NCBI GenBank assembly: GCA_965222725.1
Contig: OZ244969.1
Coordinates: forward strand, 1,240,001 to 1,304,000
Origin: GCA-2748575 sp965222725
Lineage (GTDB): Bacteria; Pseudomonadota; Gammaproteobacteria; Pseudomonadales; Ketobacteraceae
Direction: 5' to 3'
Length of the DNA stretch: 64,000 nucleotides
Of this stretch, positions 26,201 to 33,701 are shown one piece after another. The notes under the pieces were generated by a model, which saw only the letters and a list, made by a program, of their open reading frames with translations, ran no database searches and was not told where the DNA came from. Position 1 is the first letter of the stretch. Each line of letters opens with the position of its first letter. A program made the position numbers and the translations under genes.

Positions 26201-26550
26201 GCCATTTGATAGTTCGGTACGTAGCCGAGGCTGCTTAGTCGACCTAAAATATCATCACAGTGGTTTGATGTTTTGGGAATGCTGCGAACATAACGATTGG
26301 AGTCTGCGAAATAGATATAGCTGTCGCTCCAAGAGCCGGTGTAGGTAGTGGCGCTGTCATACGTTGATTGTGTGGTAACGTTTGTATCCATACTGCCGGA
26401 ATTGTCCAGTATAAACAGTATATTCGGCTGGATGCTGGTGTTCGGCGTATTGAAAAATACCTCTGTATCATCGGCATTGGCCGCAGTGCCTGCAGCTAGT
26501 ACGGGTAGGGACCAGAGCAGTGTTTTGAATATGTGTTTAACTGGTTTCAT
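23260..26550 (-). CDS. pilY1: Type IV pilus tip-associated protein PilY1
   Basis: The protein has 1096 residues from the ATG at 26550, which has GGAGG 9 nt upstream; a TTG 21 nt further out lies before this site and is rejected. It has a signal peptide (AAGTAANA). A vWA-like N-terminal part carries the MIDAS motif DNSGS (Asp49, Ser51, Ser53) and later DGEPTRDGNH. The C-terminal half is the PilY1 beta-propeller with a calcium loop DTNGDGFAD near residue 810, followed by GGQVWRFDI. In Pseudomonas and Neisseria homologues, Ca2+ binding there tunes pilus retraction, adhesion and surface sensing. Its ribosome site lies inside the end of the upstream small gene, so the two are probably translationally coupled. 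Confidence 0.93.
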   Translation of the reverse strand: MKPVKHIFKTLLWSLPVLAAGTAANADDTEVFFNTPNTSIQPNILFILDNSGSMDTNVTTQSTYDSATTYTGSWSDSYIYFADSNRYVRSIPKTSNHCDDILGRLSSLGYVPNYQMARWYSRRNDWRSLRDENTTTDVECYNDRGVHGENSASSDKYIRDHRNQWGASNREASWSNIAYRDFYSANYLNWYFNHRTSVTQTRLEIVQQVSRNLANSMSGVNVGLMAFNTDGGMEEGGHLLLPIGDIDTNRNAFINQVDAMTPRTWTPLSETLFEALHYYTGKRTFLDDNPIASAMNGSNYASPIQSECQSNNIILLTDGEPTRDGNHKDTMASTVGSCDGNCLDEIADYMANNDVYPGFTGNQHINTYTVGFDLENDLLKDTATKGEGNFYLAKDAETLQDAFNAIVRRVLTTSTTFVAPGIAVNTFNRLNHLDALYFSVFQPELEPNWQGNLKRYRLATYTDNDGEKQAFIADVDGNPAVDDSSGFFTRGSRSWWSPSDDGPQVSEGGAASQHPALNSNRKVYTYYSGSGSTTLRNAANSVAVSNKANLTKTMFGDSAMSDAEHEALINWTRGADVYDEDRDGNTTESRNFISDPLHSKPHLLIYGGTEDNPDVAIFFGDNQGFIHAIDGSTGETHFSFIPAELLDNQRTLATNSADSARPYGMDGSIASWQYDHDGDGTIGTGDHVYIYGGMRRGGSSYYALDVTDLSDPSVLFTIHGGSGDFAELGQTWSKPVKTTVKIGNSNKEVLIFSGGYDVGQDGYTVRTADTIGRAIYMVDATTGARLWWAGPSGSGADAVFSEMLYSMPATPKVLDTNGDGFADQMYIGDMGGQVWRFDINNGERTSSLVSGAVIGNFSGSTEAENRRFYNTPDLFGFDYGNKRYLGLVIGSGWRAHPLNTAVEDRIYMLRIRDAGTSPDSDADGTTDYDNYGWTEDDLYDATANLIGQGTNTEVQTATNTLSQKNGWYMKLVDYSDGQFKGEKVLSASTTVNNQVFFTTYEPTPVTDGCVPRAGKSRLYHIWAKDAQPVLNYDKTVSNSETDLTKEDRRVELTDPLPPDPQRMRVDGVDVICVGAKCTKQDTVTGLIETFWYQAEE

Positions 26551-26551
26551 G

Positions 26552-26917
26552 TTACTGCCCCTCCACTTCAAAATAGATTACCCGGGTAACCTTTTCGGTT
26601 TCTGTACTGTATATCACGGTAGCCGGTTTGCCTTGCATGAGTGCTACCATGTCAGGAGACAGAACCTTGTTGCCTTGCTTATATGTGGTGCCAGGCTGCG
26701 CTTTGAGTGTTCTGGTTTTACACTTCTCGCATGCCTTGACGACAACGTAGGAAAAACCAGTGCCTGATCTGCCCGTCACTGAGACCTTGTCTGCTTCAAT
26801 AGCGTTTTCGATATTCACCATGGGTATATCTTTAACGTCATTCATGTTTGCGGCATAGGCACTGCTAGTGAAAATAAAGAGAAGCAATCCCGCCATTGTT
26901 AACTTTTTGTATGTCAT
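26552..26917 (-). CDS. Small exported CxxC protein in the minor pilin operon
   Basis: This 121-residue protein starts at the ATG at 26917, with AGGTGA upstream; an in-frame GTG nine bases earlier falls inside that ribosome site. It has a Sec signal peptide ending SSAYA-ANMND. The mature part is about 98 residues with one CEKCK motif (Cys63, Cys66) and a C-terminal beta-rich tail ending VIYFEVEGQ. I do not recognise the family. It sits between pilX and pilY1 and ends 1 nt before pilY1. It may be a redox helper or chaperone for cysteine-containing PilY1 or pilins, or a small pilus accessory subunit; both ideas are inference from position. It lacks a prepilin motif. Confidence 0.75.
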   Translation of the reverse strand: MTYKKLTMAGLLLFIFTSSAYAANMNDVKDIPMVNIENAIEADKVSVTGRSGTGFSYVVVKACEKCKTRTLKAQPGTTYKQGNKVLSPDMVALMQGKPATVIYSTETEKVTRVIYFEVEGQ

Positions 26918-26945
26918 TTGTGTCACCTGCTATAGCCGGATTAAA

Positions 26946-27413
26946 TTAATGATATTCCACACCACGGAATACCCGTGTGAATGAGCCAGTTGCTGTGCTT
27001 TGGGAGGTTCCCCTCAGTTCAAATCGAAACCCTTTGAGCAGTGAAGTGCTCTGGTCCGCATCCATGGAGGTGCCGCTTGTTATTGCAACTTCCCCCAGAT
27101 ATCTTGCCTGGTATGACGAAGTCAATTGAGTGTCCGAGATATCAAAACTGGTTTCATCACTCAGGTCCTCCCGCGATAGAGCCTGTTCGAGGGGAGTAAG
27201 ATCTCCGCCAATGATGGTTCGACTCAGCAGTCCTACTGCGCTGTCGGCAGCGTGGAAAGTTTTACTCTTGCTTTGTGCATTGCTGGCCATTTTTTCATGC
27301 ATGATGGCAGTGTTGATTCCTGACAATGAAACCATTGTCAGTACAAGAAGCATCACCAGGCACACAATCAGTGCGCTGCCGCCAGCCAGGTTTTTTGTCT
27401 TGATAATCACCAT
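26946..27413 (-). CDS. pilX: Type IV pilus minor assembly protein PilX
   Basis: This 155-residue protein has the PilX-type N-terminus: GGSALIVCLVMLLVLTM, then SLSGI and EKMASNAQ. This hydrophobic helix replaces the classic GFTLVE. The rest is a small globular domain with QARYLGE and FRFELRGTS phrases. It lies 5 nt after pilW. It is a minor pilin-like initiator of pilus assembly with PilVW and PilY1. Confidence 0.85.
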   Translation of the reverse strand: MVIIKTKNLAGGSALIVCLVMLLVLTMVSLSGINTAIMHEKMASNAQSKSKTFHAADSAVGLLSRTIIGGDLTPLEQALSREDLSDETSFDISDTQLTSSYQARYLGEVAITSGTSMDADQSTSLLKGFRFELRGTSQSTATGSFTRVFRGVEYH

Positions 27414-27418
27414 AAGTG

Positions 27419-28498
27419 CTAAGCCCTGTTCCGGATAGTAACGGAAAGTGTGAAGGTTTTTCTCAAACGGAAGTCCCCGGGGTGGGTATTGTCTCCCCCT
27501 TCGCTTTCAGGAACTATGGTTACCCCTGGCAAGCTGTAGGATTGTGTGTCAGGTTGAGAGCGGGCCTTTTCTTTAGAGCTGACAAGCAGGCCAATGCGCA
27601 CGTTCACCACATCCTGCCAGTCATCATCACCCAGGCTGGATGCTGGTACATAGCGAATGTTGTCATTGCTTAAGCGGTGTCCGTAAAGAAGTTGTATGCT
27701 TTCTACACCTTCCACCAGTTCCTCGGCTGCATTCATGCCACCCCCGCTCGACATGCTGTCGGATTGCCGATAGAGAGCGTAAATCGGTTCGCCCTGAGCA
27801 TCATCCCTGCCGGTGTCGGCAACGTAAAAAAAAGTGGAACTGAACCGGTAGACTGTGCCGCCGGCACTGTAAATGGTGCTCAGTCGATTTTTTGTATTGT
27901 TACTGCTGGCATGAGCCCAGGTTTCTGAATCCGGATTACTGGTAATTCGGAATAGATCAGCACTTTCACAGTTTGAAACCATTACCGCATCACCTTGAAC
28001 AAAGCCAAAGTTATTGTCGCTCACCTTGATATTTGCATTGCTTACCGATTCGGGATCTGTGGTGGTTGTGCCGGCTATCCCGCGCTGAACCTTGATCACA
28101 TCGCTGCCGATAATGGCATCTGTCGCGACCGAAGTGCCGGCATATCCGGTCGGAACCCAGCTGGTGTTAGCAACTTCCCAACCTTGCAGGGCGGATTTAG
28201 AATAGTCTGTGGTTGGTGGGTTTTTGGCTATAACCTCGAGGTTCACGGATTTACTGTCGGCACACCCCTGAAAGCCCGCCATGCGAATTTCACGCGCCAG
28301 AGTATCCATTGCTATACGGGTGGATTCCTGGATGCTGGCCATGGCTGAGCCGGTTTTATCGGTTTGTTTGCTGTCGATATAGAGAGTGGTCACGCCCAGA
28401 GTCAAAAAAAGGCCCATGGCAGAGGCTATCATCAGTTCTACCAGAGTTATCCCCTTTTGCTTGCTGGGTGATAAAGTTGTCATGTTTCTGTGCTTCAT
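27419..28498 (-). CDS. pilW: Type IV pilus assembly protein PilW
   Basis: The protein has 359 residues from the ATG at 28498 (AGGT upstream). Longer in-frame starts would run back through pilV and are rejected. The prepilin motif is KQKG-ITLVELMIASAMGLFL. Family phrases TRIAMDTLAREIRMAGFQGC and GVESIQLLYG are present. Cysteines at CAD and NCESADL may form a disulphide in the globular domain. It lies between pilV (16 nt) and pilX (5 nt) in the operon. Confidence 0.9.
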   Translation of the reverse strand: MKHRNMTTLSPSKQKGITLVELMIASAMGLFLTLGVTTLYIDSKQTDKTGSAMASIQESTRIAMDTLAREIRMAGFQGCADSKSVNLEVIAKNPPTTDYSKSALQGWEVANTSWVPTGYAGTSVATDAIIGSDVIKVQRGIAGTTTTDPESVSNANIKVSDNNFGFVQGDAVMVSNCESADLFRITSNPDSETWAHASSNNTKNRLSTIYSAGGTVYRFSSTFFYVADTGRDDAQGEPIYALYRQSDSMSSGGGMNAAEELVEGVESIQLLYGHRLSNDNIRYVPASSLGDDDWQDVVNVRIGLLVSSKEKARSQPDTQSYSLPGVTIVPESEGGDNTHPGDFRLRKTFTLSVTIRNRA

Positions 28499-28514
28499 AT
28501 GGATACCTGAATAA

Positions 28515-29018
28515 TCAGAGTGACAGATTGACCGAGTAACTTTGCTGCACAACATTCTTGCGATTGTTGTCGTCATCCCACGTGGTTTCGTCCCACAGAA
28601 TCTGAATGGTAAAGAGATTTCCCGCTCCACGGGTGATGGTGCCTGACGCATTCGGCAGCATGATGGCCGTATCATCTCCACCTTCAACCAGCTCGGTCCA
28701 TTCCGCTTTGTCCAGGGTTACTATCTCGTTTTCTGTGCAACCTGAAGCGCTGTTCCAGCAGCCCGGTTTGGTTTCAGTGCTGTCTGCCGTGCTGAAATCA
28801 TCGTAAGAACCTGCGACGGCGCGGTCTGAATTAAAGCGCAACCGGTCTGCGATATCCGAAGCCAGAATGCTTGCCTGCGTTCTGAAGTAGGCGCTTTGAT
28901 TGCTTTTAACGCCGGCGATTTGCATACCGAAAAGTCCCAGCAGTCCGATACCCAGTACGAGCACTGTCACCAGCACTTCGACCATTGAAAAACCTTTGTT
29001 GTAGCCTGATTTGATCAT
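28515..29018 (-). CDS. pilV: Type IV pilus modification protein PilV
   Basis: The protein has 167 residues from the ATG at 29018, with CAGGT upstream; the in-frame GTG at 29033 is less likely. The prepilin site is YNKG-FSMVEVLVTVLVLGIGLLGL, and the helix continues to GMQIAGVKSNQSAYFRTQA. IASDIADRLRFN-type wording is typical of PilV. A CW...GC pair may form a disulphide. It is the second gene of the operon, 25 nt after fimT. Confidence 0.9.
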   Translation of the reverse strand: MIKSGYNKGFSMVEVLVTVLVLGIGLLGLFGMQIAGVKSNQSAYFRTQASILASDIADRLRFNSDRAVAGSYDDFSTADSTETKPGCWNSASGCTENEIVTLDKAEWTELVEGGDDTAIMLPNASGTITRGAGNLFTIQILWDETTWDDDNNRKNVVQQSYSVNLSL

Positions 29019-29043
29019 TTCGTTACCTGACACTGTTCCGGGT

Positions 29044-29610
29044 TTACGCGGGGCAACTCACATTGCCTGTAGGTATGTTGACGATTCCGTCGCTGTCCTC
29101 GTCCACAGCGATTCTGGTCTGGCCGGAGACCAGGATCACAACCGCTTTTGCGAATGCGTTACCGCGTGAATCACATACAACAAAAGAACCTGCAGAAGAG
29201 GGTGCACCCAGGCTGGATATCTGAAATGATTTTGCTGAGTCAAAACCAACAGTTCTCAGGGTGTTATCGCCTGACAGGGGCTGGAAATACTTGATGATGG
29301 TATCGCCATCACTCACATCCAGCGTGGCGTCAGCGTCAACATCCACCATAATGATCCAGCCATTCTCCCAGCTCACTGTATCAGCGCATGCGGTACCTGT
29401 TACCGATGGACAGAGTGTTATAGTGACGGAGCTTCGCTTGGCGCCTTCGCTACGGGCCAGGGCCAGTGCGCCCAATACTTCATTGGTCTGGCTGACTATC
29501 CGGTTTTCTCTCATGGTGGAGATAAAGGATGGTGCTGCAGTGGCCAGGAGAAGTCCTGCGACGGCAATAACAATCATTAATTCAACAATACTAAATCCGC
29601 GTTGCTTCAT
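29044..29610 (-). CDS. fimT: GspH/FimT-family minor pseudopilin
   Basis: The protein has 188 residues from the ATG at 29610. The open frame extends 70 codons further but without pilin-like sequence, so the short form is chosen. The prepilin site is KQRG-FSIVELMIVIAVAGLLL, then ATAAPSF and a helix ending in ALALARSEGAKRSS, as in FimT/FimU/GspH. The mature domain has VSWENGWIIMVDVD and a C-terminal Cys (GNVSCPA) paired with an internal Cys (VVCDSRG). It is the first gene of the minor pilin operon. The 261-nt gap to the divergent chemoreceptor must carry the promoter. FimT homologues can bind DNA during natural transformation; that role is not shown here. Confidence 0.88.
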   Translation of the reverse strand: MKQRGFSIVELMIVIAVAGLLLATAAPSFISTMRENRIVSQTNEVLGALALARSEGAKRSSVTITLCPSVTGTACADTVSWENGWIIMVDVDADATLDVSDGDTIIKYFQPLSGDNTLRTVGFDSAKSFQISSLGAPSSAGSFVVCDSRGNAFAKAVVILVSGQTRIAVDEDSDGIVNIPTGNVSCPA

Positions 29611-29871
29611 TGGTGCCTGTACTCTTTGGTATGAAGTCAGGATCAATGTAGTTAGTGGCAGGTGACAACTCCAGCGGCTCTGGACAAGCGGAGTTGGTAT
29701 CCGTTGAACGGAATTTAGGCAAGGGTGAAGGTTATAAAGAGGGCTCTTCTGATAAAAAAACAGCCTATCATGATTAGGTTTCGTGTTCGGTATAGCCAAT
29801 TGCCACCCCCCAAACCTCAACTAGACTTAAAACTAAACCAATCCGAAACGCAGTTCAGTTGAGGAGTCCCA

Positions 29872-31332
29872 GTGGCAAACCCAATTTCAGCCATTATTGA
29901 TTTCTGTACCCCCGAAGGCGGTTACGACAACCCCACGGATACCATCCGGGTGCGGGCGTTGCTCTTCTTTTCCGTCTTCGGCTGTCTTGCGGGTTTGTAC
30001 AGCTTTTTAAAGTGGTACAAAGCCGGCGTCATGGAACTGGCCCTGGGCTCTCAGTTCCTGGTGCTGGGTCCGCCGTTGCTAATGCTGCTGAACCGCTATC
30101 GGGCGTTTTCCCCGCTAACGCTGGCTAATCTGGCGATCGCCTTTTTCTTCAGCTACTGCGGTATTCTGATTTATCAGTTGGGCGGCATTAAGTCTGACCA
30201 TATCTTCTGGGTGCTGGGCATTATTATCTTTGCCTACCTGCTAACCGAAAGCCGCTGGGCCATGTTCTGGGCAGTGATTCAGCTGATTTACACCAGCTAC
30301 CTTATTGCAGCCCATCAGAATGGCTGGGAGTTGCCTCACCATGAACTCAGTCCGGAACAGGCGGCGGTGAATATTTATTCCGGCTATCTGTTACCCATCG
30401 TGCTGCTTACCCTGGCGCTGGCCTATGCCTATAAAATCCGGAACGATGCCATTGAAACCGCCAACGAGGCCGCAGATAACGCAAAGCAAACCAGCGACAA
30501 GGCGGAACAGCTGGCCGGGGAACTGGGTGTGATCCTGAAAGAGGCCACCCAGAGTGCGGAATCCCTGTTGCAGGTGTCCAATGAGCTTACCGCCATGGTG
30601 GGTAATATGAAGCAGCACAGCGAATCCATCGGCAGCAGTGTGGATACGCAGGCTCATTCAATTTCCTCGGTCAGTTCCACTCTCAGCCAGATGGCGGATT
30701 CCGTGAACGCTTCCACCCAGGTGATTCAGGAAATCCGCAACAACGCCAACTCGGCGGAAAAAACCGTGGCCATCAGTGCCGATGAAATGAATCAGGCCAT
30801 TGCCTATATGGAAGAAATCACCGGCAGTAATCACCAGATTCGCGGCGCCATGGATGTGATCACGGAAATCTCGGAACAAACCAACTTGCTGGCACTGAAC
30901 GCAGCCATAGAAGCGGCCCGTGCCGGTGAGCAAGGGCGGGGGTTTGCGGTGGTGGCAGATGAGGTGCGCAGTCTGTCTATCCGCAGTAACGAGTCCGCTG
31001 CCCAGATCCGCGGTATTCTCGACAAGGCCACCAACGATGTGGAACAGGGTTCAGTGGTAGTCAAAAACAGTGGCGACAAACTGCATTCGGTGGTGGGGTC
31101 GGTGCAGAGTATTACCGAGCAGATCAACAGCGAGGCGGAACGGCTTTCTCAGCAAAATACGGCCATTAGCGAAATTGTGGGAGCCAGTGAGGAGCTGAAC
31201 AGTATCAGTCAGAACAATTCCGCAGCGGCGCAGGAATTAATTGCGAATGCCGGCAGCCTGGAAAACCTGTCAGATCAATTAATGGAAATTTCCCGGCGTA
31301 TGCACAGCCTGGTGAATCAGGTAAAACATTGA
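29872..31332 (+). CDS. Methyl-accepting chemotaxis protein with six-helix membrane sensor, no HAMP
   Basis: This 486-residue protein starts at a GTG with a GAGGAG ribosome site 5 nt upstream. Six hydrophobic helices occupy about residues 25-195, with no periplasmic ligand domain. A helical linker (ANEAADNAKQTSDKAEQL) leads directly into the MCP signalling domain. The conserved tip [32 protein letters not shown] is intact and drives CheA/CheW coupling. The membrane-embedded sensor suggests that it senses membrane state, energy or a lipophilic signal. It stands divergent to the pilin operon, so control of twitching is possible, but that is inference. Confidence 0.9.
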   Translation: MANPISAIIDFCTPEGGYDNPTDTIRVRALLFFSVFGCLAGLYSFLKWYKAGVMELALGSQFLVLGPPLLMLLNRYRAFSPLTLANLAIAFFFSYCGILIYQLGGIKSDHIFWVLGIIIFAYLLTESRWAMFWAVIQLIYTSYLIAAHQNGWELPHHELSPEQAAVNIYSGYLLPIVLLTLALAYAYKIRNDAIETANEAADNAKQTSDKAEQLAGELGVILKEATQSAESLLQVSNELTAMVGNMKQHSESIGSSVDTQAHSISSVSSTLSQMADSVNASTQVIQEIRNNANSAEKTVAISADEMNQAIAYMEEITGSNHQIRGAMDVITEISEQTNLLALNAAIEAARAGEQGRGFAVVADEVRSLSIRSNESAAQIRGILDKATNDVEQGSVVVKNSGDKLHSVVGSVQSITEQINSEAERLSQQNTAISEIVGASEELNSISQNNSAAAQELIANAGSLENLSDQLMEISRRMHSLVNQVKH

Positions 31333-32148
31333 TTACACCGGCCGCATGCGGCTCACTAAAAAAGCCATCATGCGTTGCGAAAGGCAGGGCAGCAATCGTT
31401 TGATGATTTCAAAAATCCGCGAGTCCAGTCCAATCAGCACTCGCTGTCGATTATTTTTAACCGCCTGAATAATTTTATCCGCCGCCAGATCCACCGGCAT
31501 GGCAAAACGCATGGCCATGTCAATGGCTTTGGTGGCAGATTCAATATCGTCCGACTCCTGCAGCGTGCGTTGCATGATATCGGTTTTAATGGCGCCGGGG
31601 TGCACACTGGTTACGCCTATACCCTGTGATTTCAGCTCGGTCCACAGGGTTTCGCTCAAGGCTTTTACTGCGGCCTTGGTGGCGCAATAGGATGCCTGCA
31701 CCGGCAACCCCATAAAACCCGCCATGCTGGACATATTCACAATATGGCCATCGTGTTCTTTCAGGTGTGGCAAAAATGCTTTGCAGCCATGGATCACACC
31801 GTACAGATTAATATCAATTACCCGGTGCCAGTCTTCCATGCTGTGATTGGCAAACTGTTTTTGCAGAGTAATGCCGGCGTTGTTAATCACCAGGTTTACT
31901 TTGCCGTGGCTGGCAACGCATTCTTCGGCAAAGCGTGCAACGTTTGCAAACTCCCGCACATCCACCACATGCAGGCTGACATTCACGGCGTAGTCTTTCA
32001 GAATGGTTTCGCTTTCCTTTAAACCGGCTTCGTTCACATCCGCCAGCGCCAGGTGGCACCCCTGTTTGGCCAGCCCAATGGCCAGTGCCCGGCCAATGCC
32101 TGCACCGGCGCCGGTAATGGCGGCCACTTTCCCCTCTAATGATTTCAC
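31333..32148 (-). CDS. Short-chain dehydrogenase/reductase
   Basis: This 271-residue classical SDR starts at a GTG with GGAG upstream. The nucleotide-binding motif is TGAGAGIGRA (residues 13-22). NNAG, the catalytic Ser in MSSMAG and the YxxxK motif (YCATK) are all present. Asp after strand 2 (LALADVN) suggests NAD(H) preference. Its stop codon abuts the stop of the convergent chemoreceptor with no base between them. The substrate is unknown. An inverted repeat of TetR-operator type lies just upstream. Confidence 0.88.
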   Translation of the reverse strand: MKSLEGKVAAITGAGAGIGRALAIGLAKQGCHLALADVNEAGLKESETILKDYAVNVSLHVVDVREFANVARFAEECVASHGKVNLVINNAGITLQKQFANHSMEDWHRVIDINLYGVIHGCKAFLPHLKEHDGHIVNMSSMAGFMGLPVQASYCATKAAVKALSETLWTELKSQGIGVTSVHPGAIKTDIMQRTLQESDDIESATKAIDMAMRFAMPVDLAADKIIQAVKNNRQRVLIGLDSRIFEIIKRLLPCLSQRMMAFLVSRMRPV

Positions 32149-32211
32149 CTGCTCTCCCCCGGTGCCTCTGATCTGTGTTTTTGCTTTATGTAATAAGGCT
32201 ACATAAAATGC

Positions 32212-32227
32212 TACCGGTCAGTCGGTA
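32212..32227. promoter_or_regulatory. Possible TetR-family operator
   Basis: TACCG-N6-CGGTA is an inverted repeat in the 147-nt gap between the divergent SDR and outer-membrane barrel genes. Repeats of this form are often TetR-family operators near SDR genes. No TetR gene lies in the window. Confidence 0.4.
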
Positions 32228-32295
32228 ATAAATCAATTGAAAACACCAGGCGACCTGTTTTAAATGGTGGACTCGCATACAACAGGGGACAGGGA

Positions 32296-33699
32296 ATGAT
32301 AAGCATAATAAGAACAAGGTTATTACCGTCGTTAGCCTTGCTGGGTATTGCCAGCCTGCCGCAGCTGGCTCTGGCCTCCATCGCCGATGTACCGGATCTG
32401 ACTGAGGCGCAGGCCAACGCGGCCACCGCCGTACAAACCATTTTCGATGAGTTCGAAGCCCGCATTGATGGTGGCGAAACCCTCTCGGAGGAAGAGCTGG
32501 CCTTGTATGAAGGCGCCAAGGAAATCGTTCACACCGGTAACCAGATTCTCAATGCCCTGTTCGGTGAATCCCGCCCCACAGAAGACAGCCTGAATCTGAG
32601 CGCGTTCGGCTTTGCAGCGGTGCTGCAGTGGGTCACCCACGAGGAAATCGGCGCCCAGGGCAAAATGACATCCGAAGCACTGGGGGCACAAAGCGCCAAT
32701 ATTGGCGCCCGTATCGATGCCCTGCGCATGGGCTCCCGTGGCTTTCAACTGGCCTGGAACCAGCAGGCTTACCCCTACGGCAACAGTTATTCCGGCGGTA
32801 ACGCCGGTGCCGATGGCAATCTGCTGTCGCGCTGGGGAGCCTTTTTAAATGGCGGCTACAGCAGCGGCGACCGCGACCCCACGGACCGGGAAGATGCCTT
32901 TGATTTTGACACCCTATCAGTCACCGCCGGGGTGGATTACCGTCTGCAGCCGGAATGGATTCTGGGGGCGGCTATCGGCATTATCCAGAGTGAAGTGGAA
33001 TTCGACGGCTCCAAAAGTATCGTGGCCGGCGATATAGAAGCCGACAGCCAGTTAATCACCTTCTTCAGTGCCTTCGAGCAAAACCGCTTTTATGCGGATG
33101 CCTCCCTTACCTTCGGGCAAACGGAGTTTGATATGGAGCGGCGCATTTCCTATCCCTCCAACAATGCCTTGATTGCCGCCACCAATGAACTGGCTCTGGC
33201 CAGTACCGACAGTGATCAACTCAGTTTTACAGTGCAGGGCGGTTATATCTTCAGTCATAACAGCTGGAACTATGGCCCTACCGCGGCGCTGGACTATGTG
33301 AATACCGAGATTGACGGCTACAGCGAAACCAATGCCGATGAATTAAACCTGACCGTAAAAGGTCAGGAGATTGATTCCCTCACCAGCCGTCTGGGTGGCC
33401 GGGTACAGTTTGCCTGGAATCAGCCCTGGGGGATTCTGGTGCCGCAGTTTGATCTGGAGTGGATTCACGAATACGAAGATGACGCCCGCCGTATCGGCGC
33501 CAAATTTGCCGATGATGCCACCGACACCTATTTCAATGTGATTACCGATGAGCCGGACGCCGATTACTTTCTGGCGGCGTTAAGTATCAGCGTGGTGATG
33601 CAGAATGGTATTCAGGGATTTTTCAGTTACAAGACACCGTTCAGTCTGGATGACATCGACAGTGCCTATATTGCCGGCGGCGCCCGCCTGGAGTTTTAA
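32296..33699 (+). CDS. Autotransporter-type outer-membrane beta-barrel protein
   Basis: This 467-residue protein has a signal peptide (LPQLALA-SIAD). A helical segment about 110 residues long follows (TEAQANAATAVQ, SEEELALYEGAKE). The C-terminal 300 residues form an autotransporter-like barrel: alternating strands such as RWGAFLNGGYSSGD and LSVTAGVDYRL, a final strand AYIAGGARLEF and a terminal Phe for BAM recognition. The passenger is very short, so this is more a porin-like or anchor barrel than a classical autotransporter. The haem-motif lipoprotein gene starts 2 nt downstream, so the pair is almost surely one transcript. Confidence 0.8.
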   Translation: MISIIRTRLLPSLALLGIASLPQLALASIADVPDLTEAQANAATAVQTIFDEFEARIDGGETLSEEELALYEGAKEIVHTGNQILNALFGESRPTEDSLNLSAFGFAAVLQWVTHEEIGAQGKMTSEALGAQSANIGARIDALRMGSRGFQLAWNQQAYPYGNSYSGGNAGADGNLLSRWGAFLNGGYSSGDRDPTDREDAFDFDTLSVTAGVDYRLQPEWILGAAIGIIQSEVEFDGSKSIVAGDIEADSQLITFFSAFEQNRFYADASLTFGQTEFDMERRISYPSNNALIAATNELALASTDSDQLSFTVQGGYIFSHNSWNYGPTAALDYVNTEIDGYSETNADELNLTVKGQEIDSLTSRLGGRVQFAWNQPWGILVPQFDLEWIHEYEDDARRIGAKFADDATDTYFNVITDEPDADYFLAALSISVVMQNGIQGFFSYKTPFSLDDIDSAYIAGGARLEF

Positions 33700-33701
33700 C
33701 C

